Of a stretch of 64,000 nt of DNA, positions 20,905 through 32,347 are shown one piece after another. The notes beneath the pieces are model-generated. The model was not told where the DNA came from. It saw only the letters and a program-made list of their open reading frames with translations, and did no database searches. A program made the position numbers and the translations under genes. Position 1 is the stretch's first letter. Every line of letters starts with the position of its first letter. The DNA lies in contig JAPTYO010000002.1 in assembly GCA_036873135.1 (NCBI GenBank), positions 37,501,452 to 37,565,451 on the forward strand. Reading direction: 5' to 3'. Source of the stretch: Clarkia xantiana subsp. parviflora (lineage: Eukaryota > Streptophyta > Magnoliopsida > Myrtales > Onagraceae).

Positions 20905-23546
20905 ATGGTGAATCTATTATGTCATTACGGCGGGAGAGTTAAACATAATGGATGAGTTGGTGAATATGTCAATGGTAGTTTGGCGATGACTCAAACAACA
21001 AACGACAAAACATTGCTCCAACTGAAGAAGATTGTTATTGAAGCGTGCATGTTAATTAGTTCTCATGTTGATGTTGAACTTGAGTGGAAGATGGATAACA
21101 ACAAAATTATCGCAATTAATAATCAAGTCTCAATGAATGCGGTTTTTGAAACATGTGAGGACAAGCTTATAGAGATCTACGTGACCACAAGAGTCGTTCA
21201 ATCTAGACTAAAACCTGTGATGCAAAGAGATATATGTGCTGATAACGAAGAAGATGATGAAGAATAGGATGTTGAAGACATTCAAAATGTTGACGTATCC
21301 TCATCGGATGATGGTGATGGTGGGCGCAACGTAATCAATCAGTTGTGGTTATTGGCTCCCTCGGTGAATCCCAACAAATTACTCTTAGGTATCTTAGGTA
21401 TCCTCTCCCTGAGCATGTTTCAGGTGATTGGATCCGTAAGTTTGACTGCAATTATTGAGAGGTTTACCGAAGGCAATCATTTGTCGCATAACATTTCCAG
21501 AAGGGTGCGTCTTTTGAGAACAAGGTTTTACTCAAGAATGAACTGAAGTTGTGGCATATTAAGAATTGTCGAGATTGCTACATTGAAAAATCAACAAAAA
21601 TAACGGTAAATTTCAAGTGTTGTAATCGAGTGGAGTAACTTGTATGTGGTCCTTACGAGGATCTTTGAAAAACTTAGGGAATTAGGAGATTACAACATTT
21701 GGTGCTCCACACACATGTAAGAATACTGCTACTAGGAAGAAGCAAAGAAAACTAGATTCAAGTATTATAGCATATTTAATTTATCTTTATGTGTATAATC
21801 ACATATGGATAAAAATCAGCGATTTGCAAGAGGTAGTGAAAGATAAATCAAACAGAAAGTGTCTTACTGCAAGACTTGGTACGCCAAACAAAAAGTTCTT
21901 AAAAAGATGATTGGCACGCATGAGAGTGCATTTCAAAGGTTGCCACATCTGATGGTTGCCTTGCGTTAATCAAATCCGAGGACAATGTTTGATTATGAGT
22001 GGAAGGGGATACCAACTCAAGAGAGAGAAATATTTGGCAAGTGGCTTTGGGCATTCATAATTTCAACTAAGGGGTTTCCCCAATGTCGGCCATTGATCAA
22101 CATCGATGCCACCCATCTTTACGGAAAATACACAGGAAAATTTCTTATTGCAGTTGCATACAACGTGAATAACGCAGTCTACCCATTGTGTCTTGCGTTT
22201 GCAGACTCGGAGAGTGCCGATAGCTGAACTTTTAGAGCGTCTTCGACAGAATGTGACAAATGATGAGATGATACCCTTCACCCATTTTTAATGGGAGCAA
22301 GATGACAAGAAAGCGAAGGAGTTCCTTCTGTCAGAAATGTCTCAGGAATTCTACGACAGGTATAAAGATGTTCCCGTAACAAAGGACATCTGGGATGCTC
22401 TCTTCCTGAAACATGGAAGTGGCATGGCATTCACTCTGCACCCACTTATACCAGCCATGGAACAAAGCCTGAACAACAACAGCAAGATTTTACTTGAAAA
22501 GGTTTACGACCTCCTCCACATGTTCAAGCCCTTGGAAGATGATAGTCAGATGGCCGAATGGGATAAAATTCAGGCCATCATCGGGATCCTCCCGAAATCT
22601 TGGAGAGCAACCAAGGCTATACTGACTGTCAACAGTTCCATGCTTGATCTTGCATCAGTTCTGAAAATAATCGAGATGGAGTAGAATCGATTAGCATCTA
22701 TGTTGAAAGACACAAAGGTGACAGTACAGGCTGGGCGAACAAAGAGGAAATACAAGAACAAGGGAAAGAAACAACAGGCTGTCGACGGTAAAACGTTGAC
22801 CCAACCTAAGCAAGGCAGTCCCAGGTTAAAATCTGAGATAGTCTGCGAGACCTCCAGCCCACGCCGAATAGGCGATGGTGCAGGTTCCACAGACTCAGAT
22901 CGTCATACTACGATAAAAAGTGAGGTCGCGAAAGTGTTTCCGAAGCCTAGGGGCGTGCATCGGTATTATGTGCGTCATATGGCTAACAAATTTAACACAC
23001 ACACTTCAAGGATATAAAGCTGAAGAGTAAGTGGTCTGAAATGGTGTGGACAACCTCTGTAAAGAAGTTTGACAAGTGGTATGAGGATAAGGTCCTTGAA
23101 CGAAGGGAAATATCGACAATGGCTTACAAATTGCGGTGATTTTAATGCTTGGGCACAATCATACGACACATGTTATCGATATGGTGTCATGACAACGAAT
23201 CAATCAAAGATGTTGAACAATTTGTTGAAAGAAGCACGTTCTTTACCTGTGACGGCATTGGTAAATCTAACCTTTATTAGGTTGAACACACATTTTATTA
23301 ACCATTGTAAGCGGTATCAAATGCAAATAGACAAGGGATATGTATGTGCCAAGAAAAGTGCGGATATTATTGTCAAAGGCGGATGAGATGTCTCTTATGA
23401 TGGAGGCAACAACGTATTCGTGCGGTGAAGAATACATAGTTATAACCCGTGGAGGACGACGTTACACTATTAACATCATACATAAGACATGTGATTGCGG
23501 TGAATGGACGTTATTCCATCATCCATCGCACATGCTATGTGTGTAA
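20905..23546 (+). pseudogene. MULE (Mutator-like) transposase relic
   Basis: It begins ATGGTGAATCTATTATG (MVNLLCHYGG), hits TGA 16 codons later and continues in frame to 21267. Further downstream, in shifted frames, come NELKLWHIKNCRDCYIEKS (about 21540), a YEWKGIPTQEREIF segment and the MULE core CRPLINIDATHLYGKYTGKF with YNVNNAVYPLCLAFADSES (22080-22220). After an interruption, KPRGVHRYYVRHMANKFN (about 22945) and a SWIM-type zinc-finger remnant with THKTCDCGEW-like spacing (23430-23546) complete the expected domain order. Transposases of this family cut and paste DNA with long terminal inverted repeats. Multiple stops and frameshifts make it dead. Confidence 0.85.
22281..22905 (+). pseudogene. 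Copia-gag-like stretch lodged inside the MULE transposase
   Basis: Between the MULE catalytic core and its C-terminal part the frame reads WEQDDKKAKEFLL, then YKDVPVTKDIWDALFLKHGS, then LPKSWRATKAIL, ending MLDLASVLKIIEME. This has the order and spacing of a copia-type gag (UBN2/DUF4219 group). A basic NKGKKQQA-type segment follows before MULE sequence resumes around 22920. It is probably a retrotransposon fragment inserted into, or captured by, the MULE. Confidence 0.6.
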
Positions 23547-23945
23547 TACGTGAGGCCGACCTAGAACTCGTAGAAAAGGGGCAAAGAAGACGAAGTGATG
23601 AAGAGAAAATAGAAAGCCATGTGCAGGATCGTGTGGGTTTATTCCTACATTTGGTTCCCCATCACCCTAAATACCACTAAGGGGAACCCGCGTTAGCTGG
23701 TTCTACCCCCACACAAATATTAGTTTACAATTTAGTCCTAAATGAATAAAAAAGATTATAAATACAAACTAGGCCAACTAAATAAAACGACTAGGCATCA
23801 AACAACCAAGCCCACTACTAAATGCCCTAAACCCGGAAATCCAACTTGTATAATCAACAACAGGAAAAATTTATTGATTTGCCCTCCTTAAAGCACTGAT
23901 ATTGATAAAATGACCACTAAAAGTGGGCGTTTATAAAAATGCCTC
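23547..23945. other. Non-coding tail between MULE and hairpin DNA
   Basis: No coding region recognised. Contains TTGGTTCCCC/GGGGAACC-like inverted sequence near 23651-23690. Confidence 0.35.
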
Positions 23946-24030
23946 GTCCCGCAGATAATATCTGCAGGACATGTTGTCTCGTAGATAATATCTGCAGGAC
24001 ATGTTGTCCCGCAGATAATATCTGTTGCAA
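23946..24030. repeat. 30-bp tandem repeat with internal palindrome
   Basis: Copies at 23946-23975, 23976-24005 and a third, partial one from 24006. The unit contains CAGATA-A-TATCTG, a palindrome with one central base. Confidence 0.85.
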
Positions 24031-24046
24031 CTGCTGGGACAACCTG

Positions 24047-24141
24047 AAAAAGGCTGCCGCACAACAGCCTAAAAAAGGCTATTGTGGGCAGCCTTTTTCA
24101 GCTGCAACGGTTGCAAAAAGACTGTTGTTGCAGCTGAAAAA
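24047..24141. other. Two overlapping long hairpins
   Basis: AAAAAGGCTGCC (24047-24058) pairs perfectly with GGCAGCCTTTTT (24087-24098). TTTTTCAGCTGCAAC (24094-24108) pairs perfectly with GTTGCAGCTGAAAAA (24127-24141). The five T of 24094-24098 belong to both stems. Confidence 0.8.
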
Positions 24142-24610
24142 TACATATAATTTTTTTCCATAAATGTACTATAGTTAGATACTATAGTTAGACAACCTTA
24201 CTCTTTAGTACCTTAGAACACTTGTAAAACTTTATTCTCCCATTTATATAACGAGTAGAGTAAGACCCAAAAATAGGGAATCTAGTCACGCCTCTTCTGT
24301 AAGTTTACTATCACTAGTCACACCGTTCCTTCATCCCCTTAACCACACCTCCTCTGTAAGTCTGGCCACACATCGCTCCTTCTTTTGTAAATAGTTGATC
24401 CTTATTCGCTAATCAAGAATGAAGTGAGATTGAATCTAAACACTGAAGAACTCAGATCAGACTGAATTGAATCAAAGAGAACAACTTGTATAAAACCAGA
24501 CTGCTTATTCTTCAAGTATAACACACCTTATATACTAAGTTTCATCAGTAACTGTCCACATTCAAACTACATAACTACTCTAAGACAAAAGTAACTGCTC
24601 CTAGAATCTA
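24142..24610. other. AT-rich spacer, probably 3' end of a copia relic
   Basis: No gene seen. A short duplication, ACTATAGTTAGA, occurs at about 24168-24192. Confidence 0.35.
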
Positions 24611-24790
24611 GGAGATAACATTTTGAAAACTAACATCAGTCTTATCTAAAAGTCGATTCAAAACTAAATACTCCGGCAGCAAGAAAACTAGCTTGAAATG
24701 CAAACTTGCAGCAAGATCTTAATTTTCTTCGCTGCTATTGTTGTTGTTGCTGTCACTTGACTTCTTCATTCCCTTCTCTTCCAAAACCAA
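24611..24790. repeat. Direct repeat, copy 1 (about 180 bp)
   Basis: GGAGATAACATT... to ...TTCCAAAACCAAG is repeated, diverged, at 25581-25744, on either side of the copia relic. The pair may be remnants of a solo or truncated LTR. Confidence 0.6.
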
Positions 24791-24869
24791 GCTTTCTCTT
24801 CATGTATCCTCCCCTAAATTGAGCATCATGCATGAAGATCAATTTAAAACAATAGAAAGCACTCCCAAC

Positions 24870-25430
24870 TTCGTTCTAAGAAACTCAAATGTATAATTTT
24901 GAAGGCTTTGGTAAAGTTATCAGCATAATTAACATCACTCCTGCAATAATCAATTGAGATATCTAGACCTTTACAAAGATCACACAGGCAATAGTATTTC
25001 ACATCAATGTGTTTGGATCAACCATGAAGAACAGGGTTCTTAGCCAACCCAAAGGTAGAGCTATTATCACATAATAAAAAATTCGAATTCGGGTGTGAGA
25101 AATTTAAAAATGAGAGAACCATTCTAACCCAGAGAATGTGTTTAGCACATTCAATTGCTGCAATGAACTCAACTTCCAACCATCATCAAAATAAAGCTAG
25201 TATTGCTCTTTCGGTCATCCTTATCTCTAGCATAGTCACTATCATTATAAGCATGAAATTCAAATACATATCTTAAAATCCGCTCTACTGCAAAATGATG
25301 ATTTTCTCTAGGGTTTTTCATGAACCAAGCAACAAAACTCACTTCAAACTGCAAATCTGGTCTAGATGCAGTGAGGTACATCAAACTCCCTATGAGTTGT
25401 CTCTGTCTTATCAACAATGACACCATCATG
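24870..25430 (-). pseudogene. Ty1/copia RT C-terminus and RNase H relic
   Basis: On the minus strand: RQLIGSLMYLTASRPDLQF, then a MKNPRENHHFAVERILRYV segment and YNDSDYARDKDDRKSNTSF (25429-25169), as in copia pol before RNase H, with a deletion between RYV and FEFHAY. After a frameshift comes LEVEFIAAIECAKHILWVR, then CDNSSTFGLAKNPVLHG, then TKAFKI (25180-24890), the copia RNase H end, interrupted by a stop. Only the last part of pol survives. Confidence 0.85.
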
Positions 25431-25580
25431 TTGTTTAACTAATTTACTATTAGTTTCAAGAGGAGATCTTAATGAATTAGTCTTATCCAAAACTAACTAA
25501 CATTAGTCTTATCCAAACCATGATTCAAAACTAACTATTTCGGTAGCAAGAAAACCTTCTTGAACTGCAAACTTGCAGCA

Positions 25581-25744
25581 GGAGATAACATTATGAAAAC
25601 TAACTAACATTAGTCTTATCCAAAACACGGCAGCAAGAAACTTGCTTGAATTGCAAACTTGCAGCATGATCTTAATTTTCTTCGCTATTTTTGTTGTTGT
25701 TGCTGTCACTTGACTTATTCATTTCCTTTTCTTCCAAAACCAAG
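25581..25744. repeat. Direct repeat, copy 2
   Basis: Diverged copy of 24611-24790. It ends five bases before the first copia LTR of the next element. Confidence 0.6.
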
Positions 25745-25748
25745 ATTT

Positions 25749-26354
25749 TGTTGGCATTTAGTGTAAATGGGCCGCCGTAATAGGAGCCCATCAATATAAG
25801 CCCAACATGCTAAGCATAATTGGGGTATGGCATATAAGGGATTTTTGGTCAGGCCAAAATCCCTATGAGCCATACATGGCCCAAAGGGCAAGCCCAATTC
25901 TCGTTTGTGGGTTCGGCCGAAATAAGGTGGCAAGCCCTAAGGGGTTTTGCCCACCTCCTCTTATAAATATGAGGTGTTAGGGATTTCTTGGGGTTGGTCA
26001 TTCTCTCCCTTGAGTTGTCAGAAAAGAAATCTCCTCTCCCTAAATATACATACATCGGCCGAACCTATACATCACCAAGTAGGTGCCGAATTGTGACAGG
26101 TAATACACCCCGGTGATTCATCAAGCAACCAAATTGAAGAGGCTTTGCTGTGGAGACCATTGCCTATGGATTTCTCCCTAACTAGAGTTCCCCTAGGACA
26201 CCGTCCGGAAGATCGTGAACTCCCTCGTGACGTCCATCGGGCTACGAAATGCATAAAATCAAAATAGGTATGTGCACTCTTCCACCGCGTAATTCGTTTA
26301 CCAAGCATGTACCTGTGTTTATGTTTCGTACTATTTATCCCCTAGAATCCAGCA
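25749..26354 (+). repeat. Copia LTR 1
   Basis: TGTTGGCATTTAGTG... to ...AATCCAGCA, followed by a PBS at 26356-26367 (TGGTATCAGAGC, complementary to initiator tRNA-Met) and a leader ending GTCTAGGCCAAGC at 26513. Confidence 0.88.
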
Positions 26355-26513
26355 GTGGTATCAGAGCCTGTGTAGAGTGTTCATGATTTTTTAATAAAAA
26401 AATGATTTTTATCAAAATTGGATTTTGGATTTTTACTCGATGTAAAATTTGATCTTGAAACAGCCCACCTAACCATATGGCCGCGGCGTAGCCGCTGCTA
26501 GTCTAGGCCAAGC

Positions 26514-27111
26514 TGTTGGTATTAAGTGTATATGGGGCGCCGTAATTGGGAACCCATTAATATAAGCCCAACATAATAAGCAGAATTGGTGTTAGGTACA
26601 TAAAGGATTTTGGGTCAGGCCTAAATCCCTATGAGCCACGATTGGCCCAAAACGGGCGAGCCCACTATTAAGAGTGGATCAGACGAAATAGGGTAAAGCC
26701 CTAGGTGGGCGTTGCTCACATCCTCTTATAAATAAGAGGTGTTAGGGAATTAACTGGGGTTAATCACTTTCTCCCTTTAGTTGACTAGACAAGAAATCTA
26801 TCTTCCTATATTTCTAAGGGTTCGGCCGAACCTCTGCAAGCATAAGGAGGTGCCGAAACTATGTCAATAGTTTACCCCCAGAGATCCATCCCGTCACCGT
26901 ATTGAAGATGCTTTTCTGTGGAGACCATTGCCTGCGGATTGCTCTCCAACAAAGGGTTCCCGCAGGACACAGTCCGAAAGATCGCGAAATCCCTCGTGAC
27001 GATCTTGGGCTACGGAAAGTAAAACCGGTTGTGCTTCTTATTCTGTTGCGTAATTAGTTTACCATGCACGTATAGTGTTTTGATCCGTAGTTATATCCCA
27101 TAAATCCAACA
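26514..27111 (+). repeat. Copia LTR 2
   Basis: TGTTGGTATTAAGTG... to ...AATCCAACA, directly abutting the leader of unit 1. Its PBS is mutated (TGGTATTAGAGT, 27113-27124). The leader ends GGCCTAGGCCA at 27296. Confidence 0.88.
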
Positions 27112-27296
27112 GTGGTATTAGAGTCATGTTAGGGTGTTCATGATTTTTTTCTATCTCTGTGTTCATGAATATTAATAATAACGTAATTTTTTTTTGTCAA
27201 AATCGAAGTTTGGATTTTTAACCGAGGTAAAATTTGGCTGTAAAATTTCCCACCAAACCCTAGGGGTCACGGCATAGCCGCGGCTGGCCTAGGCCA

Positions 27297-27896
27297 TGTT
27301 GGCATTTGGTGAATGGACCGCCGTAATAAGAGACCTTTAATATAAGCCCAACATCCTAAGTATAATTGGGTAATTTCACATTAGGAATTTTGGGCTAGGC
27401 CTAAATCCCAATTGATATGATAGGCCCAAAATTGGGCCTCCCCTAAATGTTTGGCCGACCGAATTATGAGATTAATTCCCTAGGTGTGTTTTAACCCACC
27501 ACCTCTTATAAATAGAGAGTATTAGGGATTTCCTTAAGGTTAATCACCTTATCCCTTTAGGTTGAGACAAAATAAAACGATCTCCCTATTTTCTAGTGAG
27601 GTTCGACCGAAATTACCAAGACACAAGGAGGTGCCGAATTGTTTCAAGCAATTACCTAGAAGATCCATCCTAGTGACCAGATTGAAAAGATGCTTTGTTG
27701 TGGAGACTATTGCATGTAGATTGCTCCTTCACAAGAGTTCCTACAGGACAAGTCTGACAGATCGTGAACTCCCCGTGACGCTCTTGGGCTACGGAAAGCA
27801 ATATTGGTATGTGCCTTCTTTCCGCTGCGTAATTTGTTACATAGCATGTACCATGATTTTTTTTGTTTCCGTAGTTATCGTCCTCTAATTCCAACA
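27297..27896 (+). repeat. Copia LTR 3
   Basis: TGTTGGCATTTGGTG... to ...ATTCCAACA with an intact PBS at 27898-27909. This is the LTR that leads into the gag-bearing internal region. Confidence 0.88.
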
Positions 27897-27909
27897 GTGG
27901 TATCAGAGC

Positions 27910-29612
27910 CAGTGTAGGTAGTTCATAATTTTGAAAAAATTGGCGTTCTTGATTTTTGGGTAAAACTGATGTTCATGATTTTTGTTTTTAGTAAAATTTA
28001 CTGTTCATGATCTTCAAGAAAAACATGATCTATATCAAAATTAAACGTTAGATTATTCATCTTAGTAAAATTTGATCTAGAAATTTAACCACTAATCCTA
28101 AAATTTGTGTTTTTGTCCGAAAATTGCATGTAAAATATTTTAAATATTTCGGCCCCATGTCAATGTATTTGGCCGAATTTTAGGGTATACATGAAAATTG
28201 TGACATTAATTATCGATATATTCTAGCATGATTTCAGGGAAGTTAATAGTTATCTAAGATTGAGAAAATATATTGTTGATAGATTTCATCCCTAATATAG
28301 AATCTTAACAATATATATATTTATAGTGCAAATAAATTTGAAAATTATATCTATTATAGTTAATGTTACTTGATGGCTATGTTAAGTTTTTAGTGGATTT
28401 TAAAACCTTACTTAGCCACCAAGTTACATTTTGGATGAACCCTATGAGTTATTGGGCCGGTCCAATTTGCACATCTGTATCGGGTCAACCGACCCGAAAT
28501 ACTACTGGAACACGAACCTGTTCAACTGGGCGGGTCGGGTTCCACCGGTTCAATCGGGTCGGGTCGACCGACCCGGGTTTTCTCAATTGATGCGACCCAT
28601 ACGGTTCGGGTCAGACCGGGTACACTAATGGGTCGAACCAAACCGACCCGACTTGCGTTAAGAACTGAACCGAAGGACCTATTGAACAGAACCAAACTGG
28701 TCAGACTGGTTTAAATGGATCAAACTGGACCGGCCGAAATTGACTGAACTGGACCACCTTGGTCGGACCGACCCGAGTCAATTTAAAATAGTTTGGTCAA
28801 ATTTTAAAATCCAAATGTTTTTTAACTTTAAAATTATGTACACAACGCAAATTGGTTTGATATTTTTACATTTTAATCAAATCTGATGCCTAGTTTCGAT
28901 TATGGGGATGAAACTCAGTTATGCATGATTATGGGACTGAATCATTTTGTGGGCTGAATTTCAATTGTTATATATGTTGATATAAATGCATGATTAGAAT
29001 TGCGTCTTGACTATGTCAAGCTAGCTAGATATTTCATGTTGGGGGCGGAGCCTTGTTTTCAATTAATGAGTTGCGCACTAGGATAAACATGCTATGCTGA
29101 GTGATCTTGTCTAGGATCCATGTGTAGAAATTCGCATGATTGATTGATAGTATGAATTGCAAGTCATCCCCAAATATTTTTAAATCGAAATCCAGTCGCC
29201 AAATATGCACGATTAATGTGGTGTGATTAAGCGTGATGCGTATGCATGATAGTTTCAGGATGTAGCTGCATATGATAATTTGCTAATGTAGTAGAATTAT
29301 GTATGCTTGCATGTGAAATCCTCGAAACAATTTTAAAAGGGCCTTGGGAAAGCCAATATCAGACGTATGTAAAAACTCTCCGATCTGGTGAAATTAATTA
29401 AACTGCTTTTTAAAAATACCGTTCTATTAGAAAGGAGAGGTCGTCAATGTGAACTTTTTCACGACTCCTTCCATCGGTTTACAGGTGGTCAGGTTGGTTA
29501 GATGTCAGAGGAATCATGGTTTTTCGCCTTATATCACACATATATATGATGTAAGCAATTATTTTTCAAAATGTTTTATATTGTCTCCCTGATTGTGAAT
29601 GTGTTAGTAACG
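27910..29612 (+). other. Long untranslated leader of element E with a GC-rich insert
   Basis: 1.7 kb without a gene. 28440-28790 is unusually GC-rich, made of degenerate GGGTCGG/CCGACCC and GGTTC/GAACC motifs, unlike the AT-rich flanks. It may be a separate small insertion. Confidence 0.5.
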
Positions 29613-30474
29613 ATGGCTGCAATTAGCAATGTGATCTCCCAAATGAATAAATGGACCAAATTGAATGGTGACAGTTATAAGATTTGGAATAAGCTTGCAA
29701 AGTTGGTGGTTACTGAAATGAAAGGATTTGACCACTTGACCTTGAAACATGTTAGGCCTGAGGGAGACCTCACAAGTGAGTATAAGGCATTCCATGACGA
29801 GTGGGATGCCAAGAACCTTGAGATTCGTTCCGCCTTGATGACTATGGTGGAGGCTGACATACTCTATGGGTATGATCATCATGAGTCTGCTAAAGACCTG
29901 TGGGATGGCCTCAAAGCAGAGTTTGGTGTTTACACCACTGCCTAGAAGCGGTCGTTAACATACAAAATGAATCATCAACATATTATGAAGCAAAACATTA
30001 GGAATATGTCTAACATGCTAGTTGAACTCAAGGAGGCAGGGGAGACTCTGAATGAGGAACAGAAGGTCCAATGCGTCATTCGCTCTTTTCCCGACTCTTG
30101 GAGCAACATGAAAATGCACCTTACCAATGCTACTCATCTCGATTCACTCGAGGCAATACGAGTTCATCTTGAGTTCGAAGAGGATCGAATCAAGTCTGAA
30201 AAAGCCCAGAGCTGAGATGCACATTGCATCATCCTCCCCAACACAGCAAAATGGTAAGCGCAAGAGAAAGGGGAAAGATCTTCCAAAGAAGGCTAACAAG
30301 TCACTTGGTCTAAATGATCAAAGAAAGTTCAAACCAAAGCGAGCCGGTTGTAAGAACAAGCAGAAGAAAAGAGCACGTAACGAGGAAACTCGAACGTGCT
30401 TCAGGTGTGGGGTAAAAGGCCACCTGACAGCTGCCTGTACTAATCCTCCTAGGGTACGCTCTGAGAAACAATAA
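29613..30474 (+). pseudogene. Copia gag polyprotein, broken
   Basis: From ATG 29613 (MAAISNVISQMNKWTKLNG) it shows the copia gag order: LNGDSYKIWNKLAKL, then AKDLWDGLKAEFG, then MSNMLVELKEAGETLNEEQK and FPDSWSNMKMHL. TAG at about 29943 interrupts the frame once. Near 30205 a frameshift moves to the nucleocapsid part, a basic KRKRKGKDLPKKANK segment and the zinc knuckle CFRCGVKGHLTAAC (about 30397-30438). Gag packages the element's RNA into cytoplasmic particles. No pol follows. Confidence 0.88.
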
Positions 30475-31326
30475 ACGAAAGTCATATATTTTCCTTAAAT
30501 TCGTACGTCCTGGTGTGTAATTCGATACCACTTGTGAATTACAGAACCGAGGTGATGAAGGAGCGTAAAATCAGAGGATGACACCCCAGAATAAAAGGAT
30601 TGGATGAACGACCTCTCCTTTCTTGCTTGAACTTTTCTATTTCTATATGTATTTAGTACTATTTGGTTTATGAGTTTCCTTCTAAAAATTGGGATCTTAT
30701 TGGGCATGTTCATTGAATGCATGAACCAAGTATTGATTATTTCACCTTGCACCGCTTAATCTTATGATCACCATTCTAAAATTGCTAAATAAGTGCGAAC
30801 GATCAAACTTCCTTATTTGTTAGTACTCCATAAAATAATTAAATTGTAACGATGAACATGTGCGAAAGTGATTAAACTAAATTAAATTCTGGAAACGAAA
30901 CGATTACACCATGGGTAACACCTGCGTGTCGCGCGCGTAGCGCCTGTGTCCCTCGACAGATCAGACACATCGACTCGAAGTACAAATTTAATGAGAAGTG
31001 TTTGATTTTAAGCTTGAAATAAACTTTCATTTGCAAATATATCCATTTCGGATTTACTCATGTAATTTCTTGTAGAGAATAAACTCGAGCAAAAGGTAAG
31101 AACCTAATGCACGATCAGAGGTGGACAAAACCTCTGAACTGAGTACGTGTAAACACTCGATTTTGACCTGGACATAACGTTGCTACACATGACGCGTCAT
31201 TTCCAGATGTGTCAAGTCACGAATTGTCCAAAAATGCTTATGTGCATACTAGGGTAATAAATATATATATATATTTATAAAATATCTCAGATATATCTGA
31301 AATACTTATTTATATATATATATATA
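30475..31326. other. Unassigned DNA between copia gag and reversed LTR
   Basis: No gene seen. TA-rich runs at about 31258-31274 and 31308-31326; the second directly abuts the reversed LTR. Confidence 0.5.
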
Positions 31327-31929
31327 TGTTAGATTACGGGGAGTAATCACTACGGAAACTTAAAACATGGTACATGCTAGTAATCGAAATTACGCAGCGG
31401 AAGATTCGCACATACCTTTACAGTTCTCCGTAGACCCAAGATCTTCGCAGGAGGGAGTTCACGATCCTCCGGTCGGAACCTGTAGAGGTTCTTGTTAAGA
31501 AACCCTACGCGGTATAAGCTCCACAACAAAGCCTCTGATCGATTCTTGGCAAGGGGACAGATCTCCGGAGTGTTTGCTCGAAGGCAAATTGGCACACCCT
31601 TAGTGAGGTAAAGGGATCGGCTGAAACTACTAGTGTGGGGTGGAGGGTTTTTCTCTCTAAAACACTCTAATAAGGAAATAATGATTAACCCTAAAAATCC
31701 CCTAGCACCATGTGTTTATAGGAGGAGCAAAGTGGACAAAAGTCCACTTTACCCTTCCTACAAGTTTGAGGCCGGCCATGTATAAGGGAGGCCCATATTT
31801 TAGGCTTCTCATGTCAATTGGGATTTGGTTCTAGCCCAATTACCCTAATGTGACATGTACCTAATTTTCTTATGTAAACTATACATATTATGAGCTACCA
31901 ATTACGACGCCCATCACCATATGCTTACA
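31327..31929 (-). repeat. Copia LTR in reverse orientation
   Basis: On the minus strand it begins TGTAAGCATATGG and ends ...CGTAATCTAACA, recognisably the same family as the LTRs at 25749-27896. GGCGAGTGGGAGC, a copia-type polypurine tract, immediately precedes it, so it is a 3' LTR of a minus-strand element. No PBS follows. Confidence 0.8.
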
Positions 31930-32347
31930 GCTCCCACTCGCCGGAATGGGAGGGTGCCTGTTAATGTATTGTTGTCCAAATCTGCATCAACATTTCACTC
32001 CTTCATTCTGGTCCTTGCTTCCGAATAGTTCATACGTGGTTTTCCGTGCGGCCGACGGATACGACGGGCATCGTGCTACTCATCTGTTAGGAGTATTGTA
32101 GCGCACGCGGAACGTTGATTCCCTTTTCTCCAATCAACCTGTTATAAACAACATTTATGTATTGTAGCGCGCTGTATCCTAGGTCAACTGATAATTCTCC
32201 ATTTACCTAGTTTACACATATGAACACTTCTCCATGGCATCCGTACAAGTACTCACAACCTTCAACTAATATCCGGTTGGTGGCCACCTAGTGAATACAA
32301 GAGTCGGTGAATTACAGGTTATCTTGACCATCCCCATCGCTCATGCC
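31930..32347 (-). other. Post-pol remnant of a minus-strand copia element
   Basis: Non-coding sequence upstream of the reversed 3' LTR, cut off at 32348 by element C. Confidence 0.5.

Larger units (their letters stand above)
25749..30480 (+). mobile_element. Element E: Ty1/copia element with three tandem LTR-leader units and gag, no pol
   Basis: Three LTRs, each followed by a TGGTATCAGAGC-type primer site and about 160 bases of leader, precede a long leader and a damaged gag. No protease, integrase or RT follows gag. No downstream LTR in the same orientation was found; an LTR of the same family lies reversed at 31327-31929. Confidence 0.8.

Noticed and set aside
28440..28790. Protein-coding exon in the GC-rich patch
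   Set aside because: Open frames there are short and consist of repeated GSGRVDRP-like translations of degenerate repeats.
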